Origin: Gammaproteobacteria bacterium
GTDB lineage: Bacteria; Pseudomonadota; Gammaproteobacteria; UBA6429; Thiohalophilaceae
NCBI GenBank assembly: GCA_013152045.1
Contig: JAADGZ010000241.1
Span: forward strand, 1-10,278
DNA: 10,278 nt
Direction of reading: 5' to 3'
Each line of letters begins with the position of its first letter. The first letter of the stretch is position 1. The notes under the pieces are model-generated. The model did no database searches. It had not been told where the DNA came from and saw only the letters and a list, made by a program, of their open reading frames with translations. Positions 1 to 7,565 of the stretch are shown one piece after another. The translations under genes and the position numbers were made by a program.

Positions 1-1
1 G

Positions 2-586
2 GCGACCACTCGTGCCGGGCTGCTAACTTCGCCACTGCGGGACCGTTTTGGCATTGTTCAGCGACTGGAATTTTATAACGCCAGCGATCTGGTCAGTATT
101 GTCAAACGTTCGGCTTCGATCATGAATCTGCACATTGATGACGGTGGCGCCCTGGAAATTGCTCGCCGCTCACGGGGGACACCGCGCATTACCAACCGTT
201 TGCTGCGCCGGGTGCGGGACTATGCCGAAGTCAAAGCCGAAGGCCGGATTACCACGGCGGTGGCGCAACGGGCTCTGGACATGCTGAACGTGGACGCCGA
301 GGGTTTCGATATGATGGATCGGAAACTGATGCTGGCGATCATGGAGAAATTTTCCGGCGGCCCGGTGGGGGTTGACTCGTTAGCGGCGGCCATCGGTGAA
401 GAGCGGGGCACTATCGAGGATGTACTGGAGCCTTATCTGATCCAGCAGGGCTTCATTATGCGCACCCCGCGCGGGCGCACCGCGACCCGCCATGCCTATT
501 TACATTTTGGTTTGAACATACCCGCATCATTGCGGGACGCCGAGCAGACTTCACTGGACATGCTTTCAGCGGAAGATGATTCATGA
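2..586 (+). CDS. ruvB: Holliday junction branch migration ATPase RuvB, C-terminal part (5' partial)
   Basis: RuvB is the hexameric AAA+ motor that, with RuvA, drives branch migration of Holliday junctions in recombination and repair. The frame is open from the left edge, so the true start and the Walker A and B motifs lie outside the window. About 194 residues are visible, against roughly 336-350 for the whole protein. The visible part opens with [17 protein letters not shown], which carries the arginine-finger region. It continues with the sensor-2 segment [16 protein letters not shown] and the C-terminal winged-helix DNA-binding domain ([13 protein letters not shown] through [17 protein letters not shown]). 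The match to the family is near continuous and there is no sign of a break. The stop overlaps the ybgC start by four bases (ATGA), so translation is probably coupled. An ATG at position 122 is internal and is not the gene start. Confidence 0.97.
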   Translation, partial: ATTRAGLLTSPLRDRFGIVQRLEFYNASDLVSIVKRSASIMNLHIDDGGALEIARRSRGTPRITNRLLRRVRDYAEVKAEGRITTAVAQRALDMLNVDAEGFDMMDRKLMLAIMEKFSGGPVGVDSLAAAIGEERGTIEDVLEPYLIQQGFIMRTPRGRTATRHAYLHFGLNIPASLRDAEQTSLDMLSAEDDS

Positions 587-1005
587 CTGATAAGCGGAGC
601 ACATTTCTATGGCCGGTTCAGACATATTATGAGGACACGGATGCTGGCGGCGTAGTTTATTACGCCAACTATCTGAAATTTATGGAACGCGCGCGCACCG
701 AGTGGTTGCGCAGCCTGGGTCTGGAACAGGATGAACTGATTGCCCGTGAGTCGGTCATATTTGCCGTGCGTTCGGTACAGGTGGATTATTTGCGCCCGGC
801 CCGTTTCAATGAAGCCTTGAACGTCAGCGCAGATGTGCTGGAGCTGGGCCGGGCCAGCCTGAGCTTTGAACAGATCATTCGCAGAAATAACGACGAGACA
901 ATTTTGTGTCAGGGCCGGATCAAGATCGCCTGCCTTGACTATAACAGTTTCAAACCCCGACCCTTACCGGCATCCCTGGTTGCCGAATGTAGTGATGGAG
1001 AATAG
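583..1005 (+). CDS. ybgC: Tol-Pal-associated acyl-CoA thioesterase YbgC (hotdog fold)
   Basis: YbgC is a small cytoplasmic 4-hydroxybenzoyl-CoA thioesterase-family enzyme that hydrolyses acyl-CoA thioesters. It is nearly always the first gene of tol-pal clusters, and its link to phospholipid metabolism is known only in outline. The 140-residue product has the normal family length. Residues 15-36 carry the signature [16 protein letters not shown] followed by LKFMER, with Asp20 at the position of the catalytic aspartate of E. coli YbgC (Asp18). The C-terminal KPRPLP segment is also typical. The ATG overlaps the ruvB stop by four bases, and tolQ starts three bases after the TAG. This packing supports co-transcription with the tol genes. 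Confidence 0.95.
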   Translation: MTDKRSTFLWPVQTYYEDTDAGGVVYYANYLKFMERARTEWLRSLGLEQDELIARESVIFAVRSVQVDYLRPARFNEALNVSADVLELGRASLSFEQIIRRNNDETILCQGRIKIACLDYNSFKPRPLPASLVAECSDGE

Positions 1006-1011
1006 CTTTTG
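997..1011 (+). promoter_or_regulatory. Ribosome binding site fixing the TTG start of tolQ
   Basis: GGAG at 997-1000 lies eight bases before TTG at 1009-1011. No ATG or GTG in this frame lies near the conserved N-terminus, so this site decides the start. The site lies at the end of ybgC, which suggests translational coupling. Confidence 0.6.
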
Positions 1012-1680
1012 CCTGAACTTTCGATTTCACATCTGATCTTGAATGCCAGTTTTGTGGTGCAACTGGTGTTGTTGCTGTTATTGGTAGTGTCGCTGATTTC
1101 CTGGACGGTGATTTTTCTAAAAAGTGCGGCGATCAAAAAAGCCCGCATCTCGGCAGATCGTTTTGAACGCAAGTTCTGGTCCGGTGCCGATCTGGGTGAA
1201 CTATATAAACGTTTGTCCAACCGGCGCGGCCGCCTGACCGGCATGGAAATGATATTCGAGGCGGGTTTCCGCGAGTTCATGCAATTACGTAAAAACAGCA
1301 ATGCCGAACCGATGGCCGTATTGCAGGGCGCACAACGGGCCATGCGGGTAGCCTTGAACCGTGAAATCGACAACCTGGAAATGAATCTGTCCTTCCTTGC
1401 CACAGTAGGTTCCACCAGCCCCTATGTCGGCCTGTTTGGTACGGTCTGGGGAATCATGAATTCCTTTATGGCTCTGGGAGCGGTCAAACAGGCGACGATT
1501 TCCTCGGTAGCGCCGGGTATCGCCGAAGCCCTGATCGCCACTGCCATGGGCCTGTTTGCGGCCATTCCGGCAGTGATTGCCTATAACCGCTATTCCAACG
1601 ATGTTGAGCGCATCATCAGTCGTTACGATATTTTTGTGGAAGAGTTCTCGACCATCCTACAGCGGCAGGTGCATAACTGA
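1009..1680 (+). CDS. tolQ: Tol-Pal system inner-membrane motor protein TolQ
   Basis: TolQ is the polytopic stator protein of the MotA/TolQ/ExbB family. With TolR it forms the proton channel that energises TolA in the inner membrane. The product has 223 residues, the usual length being about 220-230. Three membrane segments are visible: residues about 15-36 (VVQLVLLLLLVVSLISWTVIF), then one containing the conserved TVGSTSPYVGLFGTVWGIM, then one containing APGIAEALIATAMGLFAAIP, with AYNRYSND after it. A cytoplasmic loop with KFWSG and LTGMEMIFEAGFREF lies between the first two. The start is TTG at 1009, supported by GGAG eight bases upstream and by alignment with the short N-terminus of known TolQ proteins. 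tolR follows after one base. Confidence 0.97.
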   Translation: MPELSISHLILNASFVVQLVLLLLLVVSLISWTVIFLKSAAIKKARISADRFERKFWSGADLGELYKRLSNRRGRLTGMEMIFEAGFREFMQLRKNSNAEPMAVLQGAQRAMRVALNREIDNLEMNLSFLATVGSTSPYVGLFGTVWGIMNSFMALGAVKQATISSVAPGIAEALIATAMGLFAAIPAVIAYNRYSNDVERIISRYDIFVEEFSTILQRQVHN

Positions 1681-1681
1681 T

Positions 1682-2131
1682 ATGTATTCCGCCCAGCCTA
1701 TTCGCCGTGTGCGCAAAAAACGCATGTCCGAAATTAACGTGGTGCCTTATATCGACGTGATGTTGGTGCTGTTGGTGATTTTTATGATCACCACACCGCT
1801 ACTGAGTCAGGGTATCAGTGTCGAATTGCCGCAGACTAATGCCAAACCCATCACCCCAAAGGACGAAGAACCCCTTATTGTTACGGTGGATCGGGATGGA
1901 CGCTATTATTTGAATCTGGGCGAAAACAGCGAGCAAGCATTGTCGACCGGCAAGTTGATGATCCGGATCAAGGCTGTGCTAAGGCATCGTCAGGACAATA
2001 CGGTATATGTCAAAGGCGATAAAAATGCGAATTACGGCAAGGTCGTGGTATTGATGGCTGAGCTGAAGCAGGCGGGCGTTGAGCAGGTTGGCCTGGTTAC
2101 GCGGATGCCCGAAAAATCAGGCAGGCATTAA
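1682..2131 (+). CDS. tolR: Tol-Pal system proton-channel protein TolR
   Basis: TolR is a single-pass inner-membrane protein of the ExbD/TolR family. It forms the ion channel with TolQ and has a periplasmic peptidoglycan-binding domain. From ATG 1682 the product is 149 residues (E. coli 142). A basic cytoplasmic N-terminus (RRVRKKR) is followed by the family signature SEINVVPYIDVMLVLLVIF. Asp25 in that signature corresponds to the proton-carrying Asp23 of E. coli TolR. The periplasmic domain ends in KQAGVEQVGLVTRMP. The frame is open upstream to 1577 inside tolQ, but that extension is a shadow. ATG 1682 directly follows the tolQ stop and has GGCAGGTG shortly upstream. The stop TAA abuts the tolA ATG with no spacer. 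Confidence 0.96.
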   Translation: MYSAQPIRRVRKKRMSEINVVPYIDVMLVLLVIFMITTPLLSQGISVELPQTNAKPITPKDEEPLIVTVDRDGRYYLNLGENSEQALSTGKLMIRIKAVLRHRQDNTVYVKGDKNANYGKVVVLMAELKQAGVEQVGLVTRMPEKSGRH

Positions 2132-3022
2132 ATGTGGCAGCAGATTAGGAATAATCCGCGCGCGGCGGTACTGGCTGTGCTCGCGCATATTGTTTTTATC
2201 GCCATCCTGGTGCTCAGTTTCACCTTTAGCAGCGATAAGACTGACAGCGTGAAGGGTCCTGAGCTGGAAGTGATCAAGGCTCAAGCCGTCGATGAAAAAC
2301 AGATCGATGCACGCATAAAGCGGCTGCGTGATGCCGAAACGCGCAAGCAGCAGAAAATAAAAGAACAGGCCTATAGGCAAAAGCAGGCGCGATTGCGTGA
2401 ACAGGCGCAGCGGGCAGAGAAAAAACGCCTGATAGCCGAAAAGAAAGCGGAAAAAAAGAAACGCCTGGCGGTGGAGAAAAAGCGCAAGCAAGCCGCGTTG
2501 AAACGTAAACAAAAAGAAGTGGCAGAGAAAAAACGCCAGGCACAATTAAAGCTCGAACAGCAGCGGCAAAAACGTTTGGCAGAAGAAAAGAAGCGCCGCC
2601 AGGCAGAGCAGAAACGCATCAAGGACGAGGAGCGTAAGCGGCAGGAAGAGCGGGTGCTTCAGGAAGAAGAAATGAAACAGAAGCTGGCTGCCGAACGGCG
2701 TCGGCAGGAGGCGGCACGGCAACAGGGCAGGCAGCGCGAGATAAGCCGATACCTGGGGCTGATAAAAAATGCCGTAACTCGGCACTGGACCGTGCCGGCA
2801 CAAGAGGTGAAAGGTCTCCGTTGTGAGGTAAAAGTCAGAATTATTCCCAATGGTAAGGTAATCGATGTGCAGATTATCAAAAGCAGTGGTAATCTTGCCT
2901 TCGATCGGTCGGTGGAAACCGCCGTATATCGCGCAGCACCGCTGCCGGTACCGAGCCTCGACAGCGGCTTGTTTGATGAATTCAGGCAAGTGATATTTTC
3001 ATTTGAACCCCGTGATCTTTAG
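2132..3022 (+). CDS. tolA: Periplasm-spanning Tol-Pal protein TolA
   Basis: TolA is anchored in the inner membrane by one helix and reaches across the periplasm to TolB and Pal, transmitting the TolQR proton-motive force. It is also a known entry partner for group A colicins and filamentous phages. The 296 residues show the three classic domains. Residues about 11-31 form the membrane anchor. Residues about 45-205 are a long helix rich in Lys, Arg, Glu, Gln and Ala (many EKKR- and AEKK-type repeats). Residues about 207-296 form the globular domain, with NAVTRHWTVP, GLRCEVKVRIIPNGKV and AAPLPVPS. E. coli TolA has Ser18 and His22 in a Ser-x3-His motif in the helix; here His19 is kept but the Ser position is Ala15. 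The globular domain has one cysteine only, so it lacks the disulfide of the E. coli domain. Open frames on the opposite strand here are by-products of the Lys/Glu-rich composition. Confidence 0.95.
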   Translation: MWQQIRNNPRAAVLAVLAHIVFIAILVLSFTFSSDKTDSVKGPELEVIKAQAVDEKQIDARIKRLRDAETRKQQKIKEQAYRQKQARLREQAQRAEKKRLIAEKKAEKKKRLAVEKKRKQAALKRKQKEVAEKKRQAQLKLEQQRQKRLAEEKKRRQAEQKRIKDEERKRQEERVLQEEEMKQKLAAERRRQEAARQQGRQREISRYLGLIKNAVTRHWTVPAQEVKGLRCEVKVRIIPNGKVIDVQIIKSSGNLAFDRSVETAVYRAAPLPVPSLDSGLFDEFRQVIFSFEPRDL

Positions 3023-3032
3023 CATAGGGATG

Positions 3033-3137
3033 AGGATTGGGCTGAGCAAAACGAAGCACGAAGTCCAGAAGGATGGGTAGAGCAAAACGAAGTGTGAATG
3101 AAGCCGTAGGATGGGTAGAGCGAAGCGAAACCCATCA
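3033..3137 (+). repeat. Three degenerate tandem copies of a ~37-38 bp intergenic repeat
   Basis: Copies begin at AGGAT in positions 3033, 3070 and 3108, so the periods are 37 and 38. Copies 1 and 2 share GAGCAAAACGAAG; copies 2 and 3 share AGGATGGGTAGAGC. Copy 3 contains a perfect inverted repeat, GATGGGT (3110-3116) and ACCCATC (3130-3136), around a 13-base centre with GCGAAGCGA. Copies 1 and 2 lack the closing arm. The motif resembles the GATGGGT...ACCCATC palindromic intergenic elements I recall from gammaproteobacterial genomes; I cannot confirm family membership. The array fills the only long gap within the tol genes, so it could form mRNA hairpins between tolA and tolB or simply be a parasitic repeat. 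Confidence 0.75.
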
Positions 3138-3216
3138 ATTAATACCCCGCAGCTTGTGGCAGGATCATGTAATCTCGCAGACAGCGTAAATTAAAAAACA
3201 GAAGCCAATACAGAAC

Positions 3217-4524
3217 ATGAAAAAACAGTTATCTTTTATTTTTTCCCTGCTCATGCTGGCCGTATCCCAGGCGCATGCGGTATTGACGATTGAAATCACC
3301 CAGGGCGTAGAGGGCGCAGCACCCATTGCTATTGTGCCCTTCGCCTGGGCGGGCAACGGTGCGCCGCCCGAATACATGAATAAAATTATCGCGGCGGATT
3401 TGCAGCGCAGCGGCTTCTTCAAGGCTCTGCCAGAAGAGGATATGATCGCCACCCCCAGCGAAGCCGGCAAGGTGAATCTTGCCGACTGGCGTGCACTAAA
3501 AGTAGACTATGTGGTCGTGGGCAAAACCATTCCGCAGATGGATGGCAGTTTCCAGATCCAGTTTCAGTTACTGGATGTGTACAAAGGCAAGCAATTGGCC
3601 GGTTATAGTATTCGCAGTCGCAAACCGAGCTTACGTATTACCGCCCACCAGATCAGCGATATTATCTACAAAACTATCACCGGGGTGCGTGGCGCGTTTG
3701 ATACGCATATCGCCTATATTACGCTGACCAAAAACCGCAAGGGTAAGAAACTCTATCGTTTAGCGATTGCCGATTCGGATGGTTTTGATGAGCAAATTGT
3801 CTATGAGTCCACCCAGCCGTTGTTGTCTCCGGCCTGGGCACCGGATGGCAAGCGCCTGGCCTATGTTTCATTTTTCGGTGGTCGTCCAAGAATCTATATC
3901 CAGAATATACTTACTCGTCAGACGATAAAAATAAGCGATTTCAAGGGAATCAATGGTGCACCGGCCTGGTCGCCGGATGGTCGGCGCATGGCTCTGACCC
4001 TTTCTAAAGACGGTAATTCTGAGATCTATGTTGTCGATCTAAAAACTAAAAAATTTACCCGCGTAACGCATCATTATGCGATTGATACGGAAGCCGTCTG
4101 GACCCCGGATGGCAATGCGCTGATTTTTACCTCGGATCGCGGCGGTTCACCCCAGCTTTACCGGGTGGAACTGAACCGACAGAGTATGCCCACAGGACGC
4201 CCGCGGCGGCTGACCTTTGAAGGCAACTATAATGCCCGCGCTTCGATTTCACCGGATGGTCGGCGGGTGGCGATGGTGCATCGGGAACAGGGAAAATTTC
4301 ATATCGCGGTACTGGAGCTAAAGACCGGGCGCTTCCAGGTTTTGACTAAATCCCGGCTGGATGAATCACCCAGTTTTTCTCCGAATGGTACAATGATTAT
4401 CTATGCGACTGAGGATAATTATCGCGGTATTTTGGCAGAGGTTTCTGTGGATGGACGGGCGCATCAACGTTTGAGCCTGCAGACCGGGGATGTGAGAGAG
4501 CCGGCCTGGTCACCGTTTAAATAA
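3217..4524 (+). CDS. tolB: Periplasmic Tol-Pal beta-propeller protein TolB
   Basis: TolB is a soluble periplasmic protein that binds Pal and TolA alternately, releasing Pal so that it can bind peptidoglycan at the division site. The 435 residues (E. coli 430) begin with a signal peptide, MKKQLSFIFSLLMLAVSQAHA, with likely cleavage after Ala21. The mature N-terminus corresponds to the TolA-binding TolB box. A small alpha/beta domain follows (APIAIVPFAWAGNG, IIAADLQRSGFFKAL). From about residue 165 there is a beta-propeller with PDG or PNG turns at residues 209, 253, 297, 346 and 389, roughly 44 residues apart, and a closing AWSPF. ATG 3217 gives the correct signal peptide but has no clear Shine-Dalgarno sequence. 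The 194-base gap upstream may hold a separate promoter, though I find no convincing -35/-10 pair. Confidence 0.97.
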   Translation: MKKQLSFIFSLLMLAVSQAHAVLTIEITQGVEGAAPIAIVPFAWAGNGAPPEYMNKIIAADLQRSGFFKALPEEDMIATPSEAGKVNLADWRALKVDYVVVGKTIPQMDGSFQIQFQLLDVYKGKQLAGYSIRSRKPSLRITAHQISDIIYKTITGVRGAFDTHIAYITLTKNRKGKKLYRLAIADSDGFDEQIVYESTQPLLSPAWAPDGKRLAYVSFFGGRPRIYIQNILTRQTIKISDFKGINGAPAWSPDGRRMALTLSKDGNSEIYVVDLKTKKFTRVTHHYAIDTEAVWTPDGNALIFTSDRGGSPQLYRVELNRQSMPTGRPRRLTFEGNYNARASISPDGRRVAMVHREQGKFHIAVLELKTGRFQVLTKSRLDESPSFSPNGTMIIYATEDNYRGILAEVSVDGRAHQRLSLQTGDVREPAWSPFK

Positions 4525-4574
4525 GCATTCAAGTAATGGCACTGCATGTTCATGCTAAATATGATTTAACAAAG

Positions 4575-4589
4575 AAGGTGGAAATTATG
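4575..4589 (+). promoter_or_regulatory. Ribosome binding site fixing the start of pal
   Basis: AAGGTGG at 4575-4581 lies five bases before ATG 4587. An in-frame ATG at 4536 would add 17 residues ahead of the lipoprotein signal peptide and has no comparable site, so 4587 is preferred. Confidence 0.65.
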
Positions 4590-5147
4590 GGAAAAGGCTT
4601 TAAATATTTGCTTATCGCTATTTTTGTCGTGAGCCTGGCCGGTTGTAAATTCAGCCCGGTGAAAAAACGGGTCAGCGATGAAGATGCCGCCGCCCTTGCG
4701 GCCGAACAGCAGAAACAGAAAGAAGGCGAAACCGGTGCCCAGGATCAGCGTTATGGTGCCGAGATGGGCGATTCGTTTGTTGGTCGGGAACTGGAAGATC
4801 CCAATGGTCCACTGGCCAAACGCGTATTCTACTTTGGCCTGGACAGCAGCTCGCTGAGTGCCGATGATCGTGAGGTGATCGCTGCGCATGCCAAGTATCT
4901 TTCCGCGCACCCGAAAGTGACCGTGGTGCTCGAAGGTCACACCGACGAACGCGGCAGTCGGGAGTACAATATTGCTTTGGGCGAACGTCGTGCCAGGGCA
5001 GTTGAACAGCTGTTACTGGTTCAGGGCGTGTCACCCTCACAGGTACAGCTGATCAGTTTTGGTGAGGAACGACCGGTGGCGCTAGATCACAATGAAGCCG
5101 CCTGGCGACTCAACCGCCGTGTAGAATTTCTTTATTCAGGATATTGA
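4587..5147 (+). CDS. pal: Peptidoglycan-associated outer-membrane lipoprotein Pal
   Basis: Pal is the outer-membrane lipoprotein that binds peptidoglycan and TolB and holds the outer membrane to the wall at constriction. From ATG 4587 the product is 186 residues. The signal peptide ends in the lipobox LAGC, so Cys20 is the lipidated residue. A charged, Gln/Ala-rich linker covers about residues 21-70. An OmpA-like domain fills about 76-186, beginning at KRVFYFGLDSSSLSADD. Its peptidoglycan-binding signature is EGHTDERGSREYNIALGERR, with Asp120 and Arg135 at the positions expected to contact diaminopimelate. The C-terminus NRRVEFLY is typical. Pal follows tolB by 62 bases, and cpoB begins two bases after the stop. 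Confidence 0.96.
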   Translation: MGKGFKYLLIAIFVVSLAGCKFSPVKKRVSDEDAAALAAEQQKQKEGETGAQDQRYGAEMGDSFVGRELEDPNGPLAKRVFYFGLDSSSLSADDREVIAAHAKYLSAHPKVTVVLEGHTDERGSREYNIALGERRARAVEQLLLVQGVSPSQVQLISFGEERPVALDHNEAAWRLNRRVEFLYSGY

Positions 5148-5149
5148 TC

Positions 5150-6082
5150 ATGCAGCGAACACTCTTATCTTCTGCTTTGCTGGCCGTGTTAAGTCTGGGA
5201 CTGGCCACGCAATCCATCGCCCAGGAAGCGGCAACGACTAAGCCCGTCAAATCAATCAAGGCCCCCGCCATTCCTGCGCCGCCGACGACGAAAGAACGGG
5301 TCGAGCGGTTGGAGCGATTGGTCAATAGCCGGGGCTTGGTAGACATTCTGTTGCGCCTGGAGAATTTGCAAAAAGATGTGCAGACTATTCAGGGCGACAA
5401 TGAAGTACAGATGCACAAGCTGGATGAGCTCCGGAAACGCCAGCGAGAGCTTTATATCGATATCGATCGACGTTTATTACAACTGGAACGCAAACAGACT
5501 ACTCAGTCAGCTGTTGCCGTGGACACGCCACCACCGTTACCAGCTACCAAGGGCGGGACGGGTAAGGCGGCGGTTGCGCCTGGCTCAGATAAATCGGTAG
5601 CCGCGCCCATCAGCAAAACGGTCGTGGGCGGTAAACCCACCAGTGGCACGCGTACTGCGGTAGCCGCCAAAGAGGTACCCAATCCACAACCGGAAACAGA
5701 ACAGCAAGCCTATCAGAAAGCCTTCGATTTATTACGGGAACTGCGTTACGACAAAGCAGGGCTGGCCTTTCGCAGTTTTATTGAAAAATACCCTGATGGT
5801 CGTTATGCCCATATTGCCCAATATTGGCTGGCCGAAGCCAGTTATGCGCAACGGGATTTTAAAACGGCGATTGTCGATTACCAGAAACTGATCGACAATT
5901 ATCCCGGCAGTCCCAAACGCGCCGAGGCGATGTTGAAGATTGGTTACAGCTATTATGAACTGAAAGACTACCCCAAGGCCCAGGCGATGCTCGAACAATT
6001 ACTGGCCTCTTATCCGCGTACTACTGAAGCCGGACAGGCGCAGAACCTGTTGCAGAAAATCAAGATTAATAACGCATCCTGA
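5150..6082 (+). CDS. cpoB: Cell division coordinator CpoB (YbgF), periplasmic TPR protein
   Basis: CpoB is a periplasmic protein that binds TolA and links Tol-Pal activity to PBP1B and septal peptidoglycan synthesis. From ATG 5150 the product has 310 residues. A signal peptide (MQRTLLSSALLAVLSLGLAT and following SIAQ) has a likely cleavage near residue 24. Residues about 40-120 form a coiled coil (KERVERLERLVNSR, LDELRKRQRELYIDIDRRL), which in the family makes the trimer. A Pro/Ala/Gly/Lys-rich linker covers about 122-175. Three tetratricopeptide repeats fill about 183-305, each with YP at its end (EKYPDG, DNYPGS, ASYPRT). The frame also has TTG at 5144 overlapping the pal stop, which would give two more residues; ATG 5150 is preferred. 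The stop overlaps the queE ATG by one base. Confidence 0.93.
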   Translation: MQRTLLSSALLAVLSLGLATQSIAQEAATTKPVKSIKAPAIPAPPTTKERVERLERLVNSRGLVDILLRLENLQKDVQTIQGDNEVQMHKLDELRKRQRELYIDIDRRLLQLERKQTTQSAVAVDTPPPLPATKGGTGKAAVAPGSDKSVAAPISKTVVGGKPTSGTRTAVAAKEVPNPQPETEQQAYQKAFDLLRELRYDKAGLAFRSFIEKYPDGRYAHIAQYWLAEASYAQRDFKTAIVDYQKLIDNYPGSPKRAEAMLKIGYSYYELKDYPKAQAMLEQLLASYPRTTEAGQAQNLLQKIKINNAS

Positions 6083-6744
6083 TGCCAAGCCACCCAGCGG
6101 AGCAGGAGCGCCTGCGCGTCAGTGAAATTTTTTATTCTCTGCAGGGTGAATCCCGCACGGTGGGTTGGCCGACCGTCTTTATCCGTCTGACGGGCTGTCC
6201 TCTGCGTTGTCTTTACTGCGATACCCGCTATGCTTTTCAGGGTGGCGAATGGGTGTCCTGTGTAGATATCCTTCAGCAGACTGCGGCTTTCCATCCACAT
6301 TATATTACCGTAACGGGCGGGGAGCCGCTGGCGCAGAAAAACAGCCTGTATTTGCTGGAGCAATTGTGTGATGCCGGTTATGCCGTTTCTCTGGAAACCT
6401 CCGGAGCGCTGGATATTGCCGCTGTTGATCCACGCGTGAACATCGTCATGGATCTGAAAACACCCTCGTCAGGTGAGGAATCTAAAAATCGTTATCTGAA
6501 CATAGGCGAACTCAAACAGAGCGATCAGCTCAAATTCGTACTGGGCACACGGGCAGACTATGACTGGGCGCGTTCGAAACTGGATGAATACAATCTGACG
6601 CAGCGCTGCGAAGTGCTGTTCTCGCCAGTACAGGGGGAGTTAGCGGCAACGGATCTGGCCGACTGGATTCTGGCTGATCGTCTACCGGTGCGAATGCAGA
6701 TTCAATTACATAAACTATTGTGGGGAGATGAAAAAGGACGATGA
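6082..6744 (+). CDS. queE: 7-carboxy-7-deazaguanine synthase QueE (radical SAM)
   Basis: QueE converts 6-carboxy-5,6,7,8-tetrahydropterin to 7-carboxy-7-deazaguanine, the ring-contraction step of queuosine biosynthesis. It uses S-adenosylmethionine, a [4Fe-4S] cluster and Mg2+. The 220 residues carry the classical CX3CX2C cluster motif at Cys39, Cys43 and Cys46 ([12 protein letters not shown]). The substrate-side segment SLQGES lies at 19-24. The SAM-binding GGEP lies at 79-82. LETSGAL and DLKTPSSGE are further family motifs, and the C-terminal QLHKLLW is typical. The ATG overlaps the cpoB stop by one base, so queE appears to be translated from the pal-cpoB message. The stop overlaps queC by four bases. 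Confidence 0.95.
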   Translation: MPSHPAEQERLRVSEIFYSLQGESRTVGWPTVFIRLTGCPLRCLYCDTRYAFQGGEWVSCVDILQQTAAFHPHYITVTGGEPLAQKNSLYLLEQLCDAGYAVSLETSGALDIAAVDPRVNIVMDLKTPSSGEESKNRYLNIGELKQSDQLKFVLGTRADYDWARSKLDEYNLTQRCEVLFSPVQGELAATDLADWILADRLPVRMQIQLHKLLWGDEKGR

Positions 6745-7442
6745 AAAAGGCGGTAATTCTGGTATCCGGCGGGCTGGACTCCAGTACCGTGCTGGGCTTG
6801 GCAAAAGAGCAGGGCTATGCCTGCTATGCGCTTAGTTTCGACTATGGCCAGCGCCATCGTTATGAGCTGGAAGCGGCGAGAAAACTGGCAAGTTGTCTAG
6901 GCGCGGTCGAGCATAAGCTCATTAGCCTTAATCTGGATAGCATCGGTGGTTCCGCGTTGACCGATGCTGCGATTCCAGTGCCGCAGTCCGCCTCTGAAGG
7001 AATCCCGGCCACCTATGTACCTGCGCGCAATACGGTCTTTTTGTCACTGGCGCTGGCCTGGGCGGAAGTGCTGGGAGCTGGGCATATTTTTATCGGCGTC
7101 AATGCGGTGGATTATTCCGGTTATCCTGACTGTCGACCAGAATATATCGAAGCCTATGAACGTATGGCCAACCTGGCGACAAAGGCGAGCGTGGAAGGAC
7201 GCAAGATGCATATCGAAACGCCGCTGATTGATTTGAGCAAGGCAGATATCATTCGCCTGGGTACCCGCCTGGGGGTGGATTACCGTATGACGGTTTCCTG
7301 TTATGCGGCAGACGAAGCTGGTTATGCCTGTGGCTGTTGTGATGCCTGTCGTTTACGGGCGGCAGGGTTTGCCGCCGCCGATCTGCCTGATCCTACGCTT
7401 TATCAGGAACCTGCGCGTTGTCAGGCCGAAAATACGGAATAA
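6741..7442 (+). CDS. queC: 7-cyano-7-deazaguanine (preQ0) synthase QueC
   Basis: QueC is an ATP-dependent enzyme that turns 7-carboxy-7-deazaguanine and ammonia into preQ0, the step after QueE. The 233 residues start with the PP-loop SGGLDSS at 9-15. They contain [12 protein letters not shown], the Asn/Arg motif VPARNTVFL, and [18 protein letters not shown]. Zinc-binding cysteines are seen as Cys187, Cys197, Cys200 and Cys203 ([19 protein letters not shown]). Cys199 is an extra cysteine within the CGxC motif, where a non-cysteine residue is usual. The start ATG overlaps the queE TGA (ATGA), with AAGGA about six bases upstream. No queD or queF is present in the window, so the rest of the pathway must be elsewhere. 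Confidence 0.95.
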   Translation: MKKAVILVSGGLDSSTVLGLAKEQGYACYALSFDYGQRHRYELEAARKLASCLGAVEHKLISLNLDSIGGSALTDAAIPVPQSASEGIPATYVPARNTVFLSLALAWAEVLGAGHIFIGVNAVDYSGYPDCRPEYIEAYERMANLATKASVEGRKMHIETPLIDLSKADIIRLGTRLGVDYRMTVSCYAADEAGYACGCCDACRLRAAGFAAADLPDPTLYQEPARCQAENTE

Positions 7443-7444
7443 AG

Positions 7445-7473
7445 TTAACAGTTTTTCCGTCTACCCCTGTTAA
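7445..7473 (+). terminator. Weak hairpin after queC
   Basis: TTAACAG (7445-7451) and CTGTTAA (7467-7473) form a perfect 7-bp stem with a 15-base loop, three bases after the queC stop. There is no T-run after it, so it may be a weak or Rho-assisted terminator, an mRNA 3' end, or chance. Confidence 0.3.
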
Positions 7474-7548
7474 TTCGTCAGTGCAGGTGTTTTTCTGGCG
7501 ATGATATGCGGTGTAAAACCATGACAATATCGGCCGCAGGGTCAACAT

Positions 7549-7565
7549 AAGGAGGAATATTTGTG
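7549..7565 (+). promoter_or_regulatory. Strong Shine-Dalgarno before the yeeE-like gene
   Basis: AAGGAGG at 7549-7555 is a full consensus site seven bases before GTG 7563. It fixes the GTG start. It is much stronger than the sites of the tol and que genes and suggests independent, efficient translation. A promoter should lie within 7474-7540, but no clear -35/-10 pair is seen. Confidence 0.75.

Noticed and set aside
939..1415. 158-codon minus-strand open frame opposite ybgC and tolQ
   Set aside because: It overlaps two certain genes, has no recognisable domain, and reads as an antisense shadow.
2117..2989. Several long open frames on the minus strand opposite tolA
   Set aside because: They are shadows of the Lys/Glu/Arg-rich tolA coding sequence, with Phe/Leu/Ser-rich nonsense translations and no ribosome binding sites.
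3033..3137. CRISPR array
   Set aside because: Repeat copies are degenerate and directly adjacent with no unique spacers of regular length, and no cas genes are nearby.
3154..3192. Possible tolB promoter (TTGTGG with TAATCT or TAAATT)
   Set aside because: Spacings are wrong: 10 bases to TAATCT and 27 to TAAATT. No acceptable -35/-10 pair was found.
4536..4586. Upstream ATG giving Pal 17 extra residues
   Set aside because: The extension would sit before the lipoprotein signal peptide and lacks a ribosome binding site; ATG 4587 has AAGGTGG upstream.
7521..7550. Nine-codon leader frame ending at the Shine-Dalgarno of the yeeE-like gene
   Set aside because: It has no ribosome binding site or regulatory residue pattern; it is probably chance.
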